Shown: positions 1 to 11,130, counted from the stretch's first letter. The stretch: 64,000 bases of DNA from Hsuehochloa calcarea (GCA_036346395.1 CM070613.1:20640818-20704817), one strand, 5' to 3'. Notes: generated by a model not told the origin, from the letters alone. Translations and numbers: made by a program.

Positions 1-127
1 GATTTTTTACCTTAAGCCAAATTGCGTGCCCATGAGCCTCGATGTAGGCCTGCATGCGGGCCTTCCAGTAAGCAAAATCAACTCCATCAAAAATTGGTGG
101 TTTGGTCGAATACTTGTCAGTCGTCAT
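1..127 (-). CDS. copia gag N-terminus, partial (runs off left edge)
   Basis: This is the start of the capsid (gag) gene of the minus-strand copia element whose 5' LTR lies at 184-2072. The ATG is at 127 on the minus strand and the frame stays open to the window edge, about 42 residues. The peptide contains FDGVDFAYWKARMQAYI, the FDG...YWK pattern that opens plant copia Gag proteins and is also seen in element M (FDGHDYAYWKNRMRVFL, near 9210). The gap from the PBS to the ATG is about 40 bp, as in M. The rest of the element lies outside the window, so its integrity cannot be judged. The strand and family assignment are clear; a separate host gene is very unlikely. Confidence 0.8.
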   Translation of the reverse strand, partial: MTTDKYSTKPPIFDGVDFAYWKARMQAYIEAHGHAIWLKVKN

Positions 128-169
128 GGCTCCAAAGACCGGTTAAGATCTATGAGAAGAGCTAACCGG

Positions 170-181
170 GCTCTGATACCA
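170..181 (-). other. primer binding site (initiator tRNA-Met type)
   Basis: On the minus strand the sequence reads TGGTATCAGAGC, complementary to the 3' end of initiator tRNA-Met, two bases from the LTR edge at 184. This is an uncorrupted copy of the PBS; the equivalents at 9126, 2803 and 58374 lack the A of the CAG. Confidence 0.85.
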
Positions 182-183
182 CT

Positions 184-2072
184 TGTAGGACCGGAAAGGC
201 GACTAAAGGGGGTGAATAAACGCTTTCTTAATTTTTCGCATTAATCAAATTCAACACGCACTTTTCTCCTATAGCAATGAAAGCTAAGAAGATCAGTAAA
301 TACACAGAGGAAGCCTTGTGCTGAATCCGATTACCCCCTTAACCACAAGACTCAACAATGGAGATTTGATCTCAGGTAGACCGGTCTGACCGACAGCCAA
401 CTGGCTGTCTAAAAGCTGGCGATGTGACCGACGGCCAACTGGCGGTCCGAATAGCTGGCGGTCTGACCGCCGTTGTGGAATCGGTCGGACCGGTCCAGTC
501 CAGAACCACTGCAGACCACCCGAACCCAAAACGAAAATTGGTTCAATTTTTGATTCAACCAATGAAACTTGACCAAAATTAGAACACACCTCCCTAAGGA
601 TATCTGGAACCTATTCCTAGCGACGATCGTCCAGATACACGTCAAAGAATTGATCTTTTTAGGTTTTACCAAAGGAGTGTCCAAAACCTAGCAAAATAAA
701 AAACTTGATCCAAATCTTGCTCGCGAGGGACTGATGATTTAGATAGTCCTACGAGTATTCCCACACATCATAGCAAGGTAAAAGAGGTCAAGAGACCAAC
801 CAAAAATAACCGGATCAAGAAAGCACCAAAAATATCAAAAGAGAGAAGAAAACACATGAGACCTCATCTTTGAACAAACATCCATTGATTGATTCAAGAT
901 GTTGCTTACAAAGCCACTCCCTCAAGGAGGACAAGAGCTCAATCCAAGAGCACACACACAAATCTCCTCTCTAGAACCTAGCCTCTCTTCTCCTCTCCAA
1001 ACCCTAGCCCAAACTAGGGTTTTTGCAAATGAAGTGCTTAGGGGGTTTTCCAACTCCCCCTTTCTATTTATAGTGAGGTCTAGGGTTTAGAGAGAGTTCA
1101 CTTAATGGGCTCCCGTTAAGGCCCAAAACACACGGGACACAAACACACACATTTCAGTTGAAGCAATCGCCTGCTTCACCACATGTAGGTTGATCAGCGG
1201 CTCTCATCATGTCGGCAAGTCTCTCCCGTCCGAATCCCATCGGAACCTCCAAGGCACTTGCACTGACCCCCGCGCCGCTTGATCCAACCAGCTGCAACAA
1301 ACTGCCCGTTCGAACCATCTTATCCATTCTGCACCATGCTTGAGTCACACGACTCCACCCGGCATCCATGATCGTTCTGAACCTCAGCTCTCCAAGCTTA
1401 GTCCCGATCCTACTCGCCGTTGACGTCATTGACCTGCAAGCCACCTGCACAGGAATAGACAAAGAAATCGTCTCCGGGAATAAGTTCTTCACAACTTGAC
1501 CCACGTTAGCTCAATCATACAATGTGCAACATTAAAGCATTGAATCTCATGCACTAGACACAATCGAAACACAACGTCGCCAAGAAGGCCGACGAACCAG
1601 TGGAATCCGGTCTGACCGCCGTACCTGGCCAGTCGGACCGATTTCCCACCGGTCTGACCAATTTTAAAACGCTGGTCAGACCGCCCAAAATGACTTAGCC
1701 AGAATTCCATCGTGAAAAACCGAAACTCTCTGGAATTTTTAGTTGAATAGAACTTTTAACTGGAAGCTCCAAAAAATATGAGACCAAGTGCAGGAGACTC
1801 CCCTCTCTTGCCTACAATCTCTATTTTTGGCATAGCCCCAAACTCCACCAAAGGTTACGCCGGTCGGATCACAAGACACAATGGGCCGGATCGCCCCACG
1901 GCCGGTTGGACCGGCGATGCTGCCGGTCGAACCGATCCACGGGCGGTCTGACCACCTGAGGTCTGAAACAGCTTGAAGCTTTTTCGAAAACGTGAGATTC
2001 GTCAAACCAACAACGCCATTGCCAATTGACCCATCATCCTAAGATCATGCATATATCCCCACAATATCCACA
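184..2072 (-). repeat. 5' LTR of a minus-strand Sirevirus-like copia element
   Basis: The LTR runs from TGTAGGACC at 184 to ...TATCCACA at 2072 on the plus strand, i.e. TG...CA on the minus strand. It aligns by eye, reverse-complemented, with the LTRs of element M (7318-9123 and 16548-18341): same start, same TATA region, same end next to the PBS. It carries CGGT-N3-ACCG palindromes at 382-392, 459-469, 482-492 and 1608-1618. It is diverged from the M family, so it is a related older subfamily. Its right edge interrupts a gypsy LTR (family D), whose sequence resumes at 2073. Confidence 0.85.
1064..1073 (-). promoter_or_regulatory. LTR TATA box
   Basis: CTATAAATAG on the minus strand, in the same context (followed by a pyrimidine-rich leader with a CCCTAA motif) as the TATA boxes at 8204, 17417 and 21399 in the related LTRs. 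It marks the probable U3/R promoter of the element. Confidence 0.65.
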
Positions 2073-2365
2073 CGTACGTATAGATTCTGGCATTTCTGAA
2101 GAGTTCTTGGACTCGTCGACCGAAGCCACTCAAATTTCAACGAAGGCAAGTCGTATACCTTTGATGTTGTTGAACCCATTTTATAAAGTTAGGTTATTTT
2201 ATTCAATATGCATTGCTAGGTTTATAACAAATGCTTTTAGGAGTAGTTAAATGCTTAATTGCCATTATGCCTCCTTGAATAATTGAGACTGACATGTACC
2301 CTTGAACACCATAGGTTGGATTTAATTTTAGTTAGACATATTTAATTACTAACATGGGTGTATAT

Positions 2366-3062
2366 TGTAACACCCTGACCCAAAATCGGCTCAATGCCCA
2401 GCCCACCGTGGGGCGGACCCGCCCACACATAGCACCTCACTTACACTTTCGTCCTCGCTTCGTGTAAAAGGGTTAACCCGGAGGTGCTACGTTTGGATCC
2501 AACAGGCATTATATACTACTACAACTCACTTGAGACAAGCAATGTGGGACTAATCCCACCACACAACTCCTCATGGGCCACATGGGCCACGCTATGAGTA
2601 GGCCGGGGTATTACACTCACCCCCTTAAGGGCTGACGCCCTCGGCAGCATACCGCATACACGGTAAATGCCCAGAACCACCCCTCGGTACACGTCCGTGC
2701 GTCCAGTGCCAGCCCATATGCCATGCCATGTGTCCACTCCGGGCCCACATGTGCCATGCGCCATATGCCCGCTACCTCCCGCACGCGCCTGCAACAAGGT
2801 TGATGCTCGATACCATCAGTAACACCCGACCCCAAAATCGGCTCAATGCCCAACCACAGTGGGCGGACCCACCCCACATAGCACCTCACTTACACTTTCG
2901 TCCTCGCCGTGTAAAAGGGTTAACCCGGAGGTGCTACGTTTGGATGCAACAGGCATTATATACTACTACAACTCACTTGAGACAAGCCATGTGGGACTAA
3001 TCCCACCACACAACTCCTCATGGGCCACATGGGCCACGCTATGAGTAGGCCGGGGTATTACA
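2366..3062 (-). mobile_element. TRIM (miniature LTR retrotransposon), 697 bp
   Basis: Two roughly 245-250 bp direct repeats (2366-2615 and about 2819-3062) start with TGTAACACC or its remnant and end GGGGTATTACA. They flank about 200 bp with no coding capacity. The element is flanked by perfect TATAT duplications (2361-2365 and 3063-3067). On the minus strand a purine tract (2616-2629, CTTAAGGGGGTGAG) abuts the left LTR as PPT, and TGGTATCGAGC (2803-2813) next to the right LTR is a PBS-like site lacking the A of CAG. These features define a terminal-repeat retrotransposon in miniature on the minus strand. It must rely on another element for its proteins. Confidence 0.88.
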
Positions 3063-3393
3063 TATATTATGCTTAGTCATGCTTTAGTTGTACGTTGGTA
3101 TTCACGATCACATATTTATAAATGTTTAATCTTGACTTAATGATATATGGAATTATGGCGGAAGCCAGTGTTATTAAAATTTGTTGTGCCATGGCAAGAG
3201 TTGTCATTTGGCTGGGTTGAATGAAAATGATCTATGCTCATGCGAGTAGTCATGTAGTAAATGAGGAATGCGCCAAGCACATTGTGTTAAGCAAAGTGCG
3301 CGAACACATGGTTTGAGGTAGTCTCACCTGAGCAATCACTAAGTACTTAACTTTGTGTACCATTGATCTAGATAATTAACTTTGTGTCTATTT

Positions 3394-3472
3394 ATGGGGT
3401 GGACCTGACCAACTAATTAACTAAGTAGAGTGTTAAAAACTATTTGAATGGGGTTGCTCAGGTCCACCCCAT
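3394..3472. repeat. inverted repeat, 15-bp arms
   Basis: ATGGGGTGGACCTGA at 3394-3408 is repeated as its reverse complement at 3458-3472 with a 49 bp spacer. It lies within LTR D. The related LTR F shows only one copy (near 48490), so the second arm appears specific to this copy. Confidence 0.7.
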
Positions 3473-4247
3473 TGTATCAAGATAATTATGTCTTGTGGGT
3501 CAAGCTGTACACCCTTTGTAGAGTTTTAAAAACTATTTGAATAGTCATGTCCCCGGTTATGGACAATGCCTGGTGATTTCACAAGAGGGGTAGATTTTCA
3601 TAAAAAAATATTGGAATGATGGTTGGAATGCAATCTAGTAAGGGTCGGTTGGAATGGTTGGGAAGTGAACGGGGTGTTCACTAGTTGTTTCAAAGAACTT
3701 GTTTACTTATGTACTTAATCTTTTAAATTATGCTCCTCAATCTATTTACTGTATTTACTGCCAATACTATTTTCTAGAAAATCGTCATAAAGCTATCCTT
3801 GTCAAGCTTTGTATGAATACTATTTGCATACATTTCCCTATAACTTACTGAGTACTTTATGTACTCATGGCTATACGTCATTTGTTGATCAATCACTGCA
3901 GGTGAACTAGAGAACACCGAGTTTTATGAAGAAAAGTAATTCGAAGACTATGCGAACTAGGTCGCGTCCTCCACTCGATTGCCTATGGGCATGTCGGATG
4001 GCTACCATGAGTTGTTTTATTCCACTACAAGTTTACTCTGTTATCTTTAGTCCTGAGTGGCAAACTCTATAAACCTTGACCATAAGTTCCTTTTGCTACT
4101 AAGTAATATTACTTTGTCTACTTCTTAGCTACCTTATTGTATGGATATGATTTCATCGATGTTGCAGACTGTGTGGACTAGCTACTGATCATGAGACTAA
4201 TTCAGAATACACAGAGGGCTCAGGTCCAGCGGCCCGGGGTCCCGACA

Positions 4248-5050
4248 AGAGGTGGTATCATAACCATATTGACTGTAGGACGTAAGCTTAGTTAGCATGG
4301 TCGTTTTAGTCGAAGGTTTTAAAATTTATTTTCTAAATCAAACCAAGTCAATTGATGAGTAGTTATTCTTCTCTTGTCATATTCTATTCCTTTCTCATCT
4401 TGTTCTAATATCTTCTTGTATCATCGATAAGTTCTCTTCGGAAACTTTGATTTTGAATTTAAATTGATCTTTCTCACTTCAGTAATCTCTATAGAATCGA
4501 GTCTTGTTTCTAGTCGACCACCCATATAAGATAAATTAGTAGTGTTGTACCTAAGTTATCCTTTCTAGTTTTAGTATCGTTTAGTCAGTAATAGGATATT
4601 TTTGAGTGAGTGTCGCCTTTTTATTGCTTCTTGATAGCTTTTTGGTTGTTCGTTCGTTGGGTTAAACCGACTTTCCCCAGTTATATTGCTCTGTCTTTCT
4701 GTCTTGTTCTCTCTTGTCTTCTGTGCTTTTCCCTCTCACCTCTCGTGCTTTCTTCTTCTCGTCTATTAAACCTGAGAAGATTTGTTTCAGGTGGTTCATG
4801 TCCGTAACTCCGCAAGCAAGAGGAACCCCTACCGCCATTACCCCCCGGTCAACCCCAATCAAACCTGGAAAAATGATAGCCATGCAACTGCAACTACTTC
4901 AGGCTCTTACTCAGAATCATGTCAATCAGCCTACACTAGCTCCAACTCCAGCCTTTCTACCTTAGTCCAGACTGGGAGAATTCATGAGGACCAGGCTGCC
5001 AACCTTTACCGGCTTAGTTGATCCCCTAGAAGCTGATGACTGGCTTAAAG
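4248..5050 (+). pseudogene. gypsy D 5' internal region: PBS, leader and truncated gag
   Basis: Directly after the LTR end at 4247 comes TGGTATCATAACC (from 4253), a diverged initiator tRNA-Met PBS. The leader has no recognisable gene to about 4798, where an ATG opens a frame of about 55 residues (MSVTPQARGTPTAITP...). A frame change near 4966-4980 leads into LPTFTGLVDPLEADDWL, the pattern typical of the start of the gypsy Gag domain. At 5050 the sequence switches directly into copia pol. The element is therefore a 5' remnant that has lost the rest of gag, all of pol and its 3' LTR. Confidence 0.7.
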
Positions 5051-7110
5051 AAAATCGATTATCTCCTATTTTCGTGTTTTTGGTTGCAAATACTACATTT
5101 TAAGGAAAGATGTTCGTCTTTCAAAATTTCAAAGTCATTGTGATATTAGATTTTCACTTGGCTATTCATAAAATAGTAACGCTTATCGTGTCTTCAACCA
5201 AAACTCTGGTTTAGTTGAAGAGACTCATGATGTACAATTTGATAAAACTAATGGCTCTCAAGAAGTGCAAAAAAATTTGAATGATGCAGGTAATGAAGAA
5301 TTAAGGCAAGCAATGAAGAACATGCAAATAGGCGACATCAAGCCAAAGGAAGATTTAAATGACTCACCATCTTCCACTCAAGTCGAACCTTCTATCTCTT
5401 CCACGACAAGCCAAATTCAAATTAATGAAGAGGACAACAAGGAAGATGAACAACCACCAAACTTACCTCCAAAGATTCACAATACAATTGCACAAAATCA
5501 TCTAATGGATTGAATATTGGATAATATGAGTAAGGGTGTCCAAACTCGATCTCGTGTTGCTTCTTTTTTTAGCATTACTCTTTTGTCTCTTCTTTTGAGC
5601 CAAAACATGTAGATGGAGCACTCGTTGATCCAAATTGGGTGAATGCAATGCATGAATAACTAAATAACTTCACCCAAAATGACTTTTGGACATTCGTGGA
5701 AAGACCCAACGAATATAATATCATTGGCACAACATGAGTCTGTAGGAACAAAGAAGACAAAAGTGGAATGGTTGTAAGAAACATGGCAAGATTTGTCGCT
5801 CAAGGATTCTCAGAAGCTGAAGGTTTGGATTTTGGTGCAACTCTCGCTCCTGTAGCTAGACTTGAGTCCATTCGGATATTACTTGCTTTTGCATTATGTT
5901 TCGATATTAACTAATTTCAAATGGATGTCAAAAGTATTTTTCTAAATGGTAAGATATCCGAACTGGTATTTGTTGAACAACCACCCGATTTTGAAGATCC
6001 AAAGAATCCAAATCATGTGTACAAACTCTCCAAGGCACTTTACAGTCGCAAACAAGCTCCTAGAGCTTGATATGAACGCCTTCGAGATTTTCTACTTTCA
6101 AAAAGATTCAAAATTGGAAAGGTTGACACAACTTTGTTTATAAAAGTTTTAGATGATGAATTCTTTATATGTCAAATATATATTGATGATATAATATTCG
6201 GATCTACTAACCAAGAATTTTGTAAAGAATTTGGTGATATGATGTTTAGGGAATTTGAAATATCTATGATGGAGAACTTAGCTATTTCCTTGTACTTCAA
6301 ATCAGGTAACTTAAAGATGAGACTTTTGTGAGCCAAACAAAGTACGTGAAGAACTTGATCAAAAGGTTTGCCATGGAGGATGCAAAGCCCATCAAGACTC
6401 TCATGGCTATCAACGGGCATCTTGACCTTAATAAGAAAGGTAAATCGGTAGATTTAAAGCTTTACAGATAAATTATTTGAGTTTGCTTTATCTTACCGCA
6501 TATAGGCTTGATATTATGTTTATTGTTTGCATGTGTGCAAGATTTCAAGCATCACCAAAAGAGTGTCATTTAGTGGTTGTGAAAAGAATTTTTAGATATT
6601 TAAAGCATTCCTCTAGCATTCGCTTATGATACCTCAAAGGTGCAAAATTTGATTTAACTGGATATTTGAATTTCGATTATGTGGGTTGCATAGTGGATAG
6701 AAAAAGCACATCGGGTAGTTATCAATTCTTAGGAAGATCTTTAGTTTCTTAGTCATCCAAGAAACAAAATTTTGTAGCCCTATCCACCGTCGAGGTCGAA
6801 TATGTTTCCATGGGTAGTTGTTGTGCTCAATTACTTTGGATGAGGCAAACCCTGATGGATTATGGAATTAAATTCGATAATATGCCTCTTTTATGTGATA
6901 ATGATAGTGCCACGAAGATAGCAAATAATCTTGTCCAACACTCAAGAATCAAGCATATAGATATACACCACCATTTCTTGAGAGATCATGTGAGCAAAGG
7001 AGATATAGTCATTAGCCACATACGGATCGAGGATCAATTAGCTGGTATCTTCACCAAACCATTAGATGAGAGCCAGGTTTGCAAAATGAGGAATGAGTTA
7101 AATATCATAT
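5051..7110 (+). pseudogene. Sirevirus H pol remnant: integrase tail, reverse transcriptase, RNase H
   Basis: Copia polyprotein fragments in order are the integrase C-terminus (NAYRVFNQNSGLVEETHDV, about 5180-5240), an acidic Ser/Pro-rich linker (5265-5513), and RT starting near 5600 (WVNAMH). RT continues with RFVAQGFSEAEGLDFG, NGKISELVFVEQPPDFEDP and the catalytic YIDD at 6179-6190. RNase H includes DRKSTSGSYQFLG, STVEVEYVSMGSCCAQLLW and HSRIKHIDIHHHFLRDHV. Several in-frame stops and frame shifts make it non-functional. Its 5' part (LTR, gag, protease, most of integrase) is missing; the junction at 5050/5051 joins it to gypsy D. The reading frame ends beside the solo LTR inserted at 7111, and the element resumes at 20284. 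Confidence 0.85.
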
Positions 7111-7317
7111 TGTAACACCCTGGCTATTCGGAAGCCAAGATGCCACTATGAAGTGAAAGAATTTACACAAAACTCATTTAAAAGAATAACATGGCTATCC
7201 CAAAACCATATTAGGAACAATTACTAAATCCAATTAAGTGAACAAAACACATTTAACATGGGAGTATAAAGCAATCATGGCCAAGTTAATTTATTACAGT
7301 TCAACACTTAACCAATG

Positions 7318-9123
7318 TGTGGATTTCATGGGGATATGCTCCAGATCTTAGGATGATGTGACAATTAGCAATGGCGTTTACGGTTTGTCGTTTCACGCGT
7401 TTTCGACAAAGTTACAAGCTTACTGCTCAGGGGCGGTCCGACCGGTCCTTGCACGGCGGTCCGACCGGTCCCATATCGGTCGGACCGGCCATCTGGGGCG
7501 GTCGGACCGGCGATGACCAAAAGTGTTCAAATCGAGCTGGGCCAAAAATAGGTGTTGTAGACAAGTAAGGGGATCCCAATGCACTTGGTCTCATGATTTT
7601 TGGAGTCTCCAGTGAAAAGTTCTATTGGTTTAAAGTTTCCAGAAGGTTTCGGATTTTGGGAGCTTGAATTTCGCTAAGTCTTAGGCGGTCCGGCCGCTCA
7701 CGAGGAGCGGTCCGACCGGCCATGGAGCGGTCTGACCGGCTCACCTGGAGCGGTCAGACCGGTAACTACTTAAACGTCGGCCAACTTCGTGGCGATGTTG
7801 TTTTGTTAGGTCAAAGTCATTGGTTTCATGGCATATGATTTGCATGATGCATGTTTTGACTAACATGGGTCAAGTTGTGAAGAACTTGTTCCCGAATACG
7901 TGTTTTCTTGTCTGTGGTTGTGCAGGTAGCTTGATGGTCAACGACGGTCAACGGCGAGGAGAATCGGGACTAGACTTGAAGAGTTGAGGTCCAGAACGAT
8001 CGACGATGCCGGGTGAGGTCAACGACTCAAGCGTGACACAAGATGGACAAGGGTGACCTATTGGCGAATCCATGACGCATGGTGAAGCGGTTTAGGTCAA
8101 AGGTTAAAGACGGCGCTTTGCGAAGCGTGCGTGTGTGACCCGTTTGTTAGTGGGGCCTTAACGGAGCCCAATTAAGTCAAACCCTAAGAGTTTTAGGCCT
8201 CCACTATAAATAGGAGGAGATGGTGGCTGCACTCTCTCTCTCTCGCCTTTTTATGTTTCAAAACCCTAATTGTCTTTAGGGGAGTTGAGGTGGAGGCTAG
8301 GGCTCTTGATGGTTTGTGGTGAATTTCGTGATTCTTGATTGTCTACTGATCCATGATGGTGTGGATGTAATCCAGCTTCAATCACGAAATCAATCTATGC
8401 AAAGTTTGCTTGAGATAAGTCTCTTTTCGTTCTTGCTTTCAATTTGGTGATTTTAGGGCTTTCCTTGATCCGCGAGTTTGTGATTGATTCTTTCACGTGA
8501 ATTAGCTTGCTGTGATATGTGTGAATCTATCTAGCATCATCTTGATCATCAATCTCTCACGAACAAGCTTTAGGATCAAGTTTTCGTTCTTGCCCGGTTT
8601 TATACCTTCTGTTAATCAATTGGCAATTGCTCAAGATCATTCCAAGAATTATCATAATATTCAATTGGAATAGGTCCTCAATAGCATATAGAAGGTGTGT
8701 GCAAAGTTTCATAAAGATTAGAGTTGAGAATCAAAAGTTTCACCTAATTGCAAGTTCGCCATCGGTGATTTTATCATTGCGGATCGGTTCGAGTCGGCCG
8801 GTCGACCGCCCGTCATCACCGGCCGATCGATTTTGAGCGGTCCGACCGCCAAAGACAACGCCGGTCGGATCGCCGCAATCGGTCCGACCGGTTGAGTACA
8901 ACGGTCGACCGCCCGTCGGCCGTGAGTCTTGGTAATCTTAGTTGATTTTGTTTTATTGCTTAGGGTATAATTGGATTCAATACTAGTCTTCCATTTGATC
9001 TTGGTATATTGATCTTCATAGCTTTCTAATAGCTCTTTGGAGTGAAATTGTATTGAGTTCATAATTTGTGAAAAAGTGAGCGTGCTACTATTCACCCCCT
9101 CTAGTCGCCTTTGCGGTCCAACA
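7318..9123 (+). repeat. 5' LTR of copia element M
   Basis: It starts TGTGGATTTCATGGGG and ends GCGGTCCAACA, followed directly by the PBS. It carries three clusters of CGGT-N3-ACCG palindromes: 7434-7509 (four copies), 7686-7761 (three copies and one variant) and 8838-8890 with degenerate neighbours. The first two clusters are upstream of the TATA box, the third downstream. An AG/CT-rich leader (8226-8245) follows the TATA box. Confidence 0.93.
8204..8213 (+). promoter_or_regulatory. TATA box of M 5' LTR
   Basis: CTATAAATAG, about 890 bp into the LTR. It is conserved at 17417-17426 (3' LTR), 21399-21408 (solo LTR) and 1064-1073 (minus-strand LTR). The probable transcript start lies about 30 bp downstream, in the CT-rich leader. 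Confidence 0.75.
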
Positions 9124-9136
9124 GTGGTATCGAGCC
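9124..9136 (+). other. primer binding site of M
   Basis: TGGTATCGAGC begins at 9126, two bases after the LTR end. It matches the initiator tRNA-Met PBS except that the CAG has become CG. The same defect occurs in two other PBSs in this window, while three others are intact. Confidence 0.8.
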
Positions 9137-9178
9137 TGTTAGTTCAATCTTGATCTTAACGGCCACCGAACTTTGGCG

Positions 9179-10990
9179 ATGGAAAAGTTTTCTACTAAAC
9201 CGCATATCTTCGATGGGCACGACTATGCCTATTGGAAGAATCGTATGCGCGTCTTTCTTGAGAGCGAGGACAAGCTATTTGAGATGTTGTTAGAGCCCAT
9301 TGGTTATTCTGAAATTGCTACACTGCTTTCGCAATTCTTTTGGCTAACAACAATAAGGCTAAGAATCTTTTATATGGTGCACTTGGTAGACAAGAATATG
9401 ATAGAATTTGCAATCTTTCAATCAAGCATGAAATTTGGAACACTCTCGAAACATATCATGAGGGTTCGTCCCAAATCAAAAGGTGCGCCAAGCTGTTTAC
9501 AAGCGTGAGTACAATAAATTCGAGATGCGTCCGAGAGAGCATCGATGACATTTTCATCGCTTTAATAAAGTAATTAATCAAATGAAAGTCGTTGATATTG
9601 AATATTCTCAATCTGAAAATGCCACCCATCTCTTGGCCGCAATCAACACCAAGGAGTGGGAGATGAAAGCTCTTGCTATAGAAGAAAATGTTGATCTTTC
9701 AAGTCTTACTTTAGAATTGCTTTATAGTAAACTCAAGACTCATGAAATTAAAAGAGTTGATCATCCTAAGAAAGATAATTTAGCTTTGGTAGCAGATCCT
9801 CTCAAAAGGCTTTTGATGACTCTTGTGAATCTTCTTACGGATTTTCATTTGCTTGTTTATCCGCTATTCATGAAGAGGAGCTTGAAAGTATTCTCAAAGC
9901 AGAGTTAGCTCTTCTAGCTAAGAAATTCACACGGGCCTACAATAATGTGAGAAACAAAAGAGAGGTGGTCGGTAACATGCTATGAATGTGGTGAGCTCAA
10001 TCATATCAAGCAAATTGCCCCAAGTGAAAGGTAAGAGCAATCATAAGGAAGGAAAGCGACTTGGAAGAAGCCTCCTTTCAACAAATCAAGGTATGAGGCA
10101 AATAAGCTTGTGAAGGTCGCTCACCGGGTCCTTGCCGCTTTGAGGATCAATCCTTGAGCGATGTGGATCTTGGGAGTGAGGAGGACAAGGAGGAGGAGAT
10201 CCTCAAGGCAAAAAGAAAGGGAAGGCCAAAGACTTCACGGCATGTGCTTCATGGTCGACACCGCGACATTGATGATGATGAGGTATCTTTTTCTTATGAT
10301 GAGCTTTCGCTAAATATGATTCTATAGTTGAGCAATTGCTTAGTCAAGATGAAGCGCTAGAATTTGTTATGACAAAAATAAGAAATTAGAGTCAAAGATT
10401 AACAAATTGAAAGTAGAGCTTAAAGCTGCTAAGACTCTTGAACTCGATGAATGTTTATCTTGTCATGCTATGCATTCTAAATTACCAAGTTACAATCTGC
10501 TCATAATATTTGTGTACAACAACTTGAGAATGCTAAATCTGAACTAAATGAAATTAAAAGTGCTCCTTGTGAAAAATGTTTAGAATCTAGTAAATTGATT
10601 GCTTTTGATGTTTTTGATTCTAGCCCTTGCACTTCATGCTTAGAAAAGAACGTGAAATCAAAGATATCTTAGAAGTCGCTAGAGTCAAATATGCAAAGCT
10701 TAAGGACAATATTGAAAATACTACTTGTGCTTCATGTTCCACTCTTAAACTTGAAATTGCTTTGTATAAGGAAAAATCTATGGATAAAACTTGTGATTCT
10801 TGTGTTAACTTGAGAAAAGAAAATGCTTACCTTCATGATACATTAGAAAAATTTTCTAAAGGTAAGAAACAATTAAACATGATTCTTGACAAGTCTAAAA
10901 CTCCTTATAAGAAGCAAGGTTTAGGATTCAATTCTTTTAAGACAATTCAAACCCAAAAGTCATTCAAGTCTTGGAAAAGGTTTAATTGAA
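9179..10990 (+). pseudogene. M gag: capsid domain, zinc knuckle, Cys-rich coiled coil
   Basis: Gag forms the virus-like particle that packages the element's RNA. The ATG at 9179 opens MEKFSTKPHIFDGHDYAYW. The capsid part continues in shifting frames (IEFAIFQSSMKFGT / NDLSIKHEIWNTL near 9400; NATHLLAAINTKEWEMKAL near 9620). A first zinc knuckle starts CYECGELNH at 9978. From about 10370 to 10980 there is a Lys/Glu-rich heptad-like region with five CxxC pairs (near 10450, 10567, 10628, 10727 and 10791). At least three frame shifts interrupt the gene as read. Sirevirus Gag proteins are known to have an extended coiled-coil region; the CxxC series here fits that place but is unusual in its regularity. 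Confidence 0.8.
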
Positions 10991-11088
10991 TTCAAAACCC
11001 AACTGCAAAAACATCTTTTAAATCTGCGTGTTTTGCCCAACCTTGTATTAATTCAAATGGTGCGTCTTCTAGTGGTACCAAGTACCAT

Positions 11089-11130
11089 TGCACTTATTGC
11101 AAAAAGGGTGGACATTTGATTGAATATTGT
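11089..11130 (+). other. second Gag zinc knuckle (CCHC)
   Basis: CTYCKKGGHLIEYC, a perfect C-x2-C-x4-H-x4-C nucleic-acid-binding knuckle, lies in an open frame (11116-11553 continues it). The downstream frame (11300-11390) contains GGTCTGACCGG-type repeats like those in the LTR, here inside the coding region, so the palindrome is not confined to the LTR. Confidence 0.85.

Larger units (their letters stand above)
2073..4247 (+). repeat. 3' portion of a Ty3/gypsy LTR (family D), interrupted by a TRIM
   Basis: This stretch parallels 45800-49472 (solo LTR F): both contain the GAAGARTTCTTGGAC segment, the cccggttatggacaatg segment and the GGGTCCCGACA terminus. The LTR ends at 4247, followed by a PBS. 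The 5' portion is missing because the copia element ending at 2072 was inserted here; that part should lie left of the window. The 2366-3062 TRIM is absent from the parallel position in F, which confirms it as a later insertion. The same LTR family forms the LTRs of element E in the opposite orientation. Confidence 0.8.

Noticed and set aside
2366..3062. Cassandra-type TRIM carrying a 5S rRNA-like promoter
   Set aside because: A weak TCCGGGTTAA similarity to 5S rRNA is visible on the minus strand, but I could not match the box A and box C regions. A direct alignment to grass 5S rRNA would decide.
7434..7761. CRISPR-like spacing of short palindromes
   Set aside because: Eukaryotic LTR context, repeats of only 11 bp, and no uniform spacers or cas genes.
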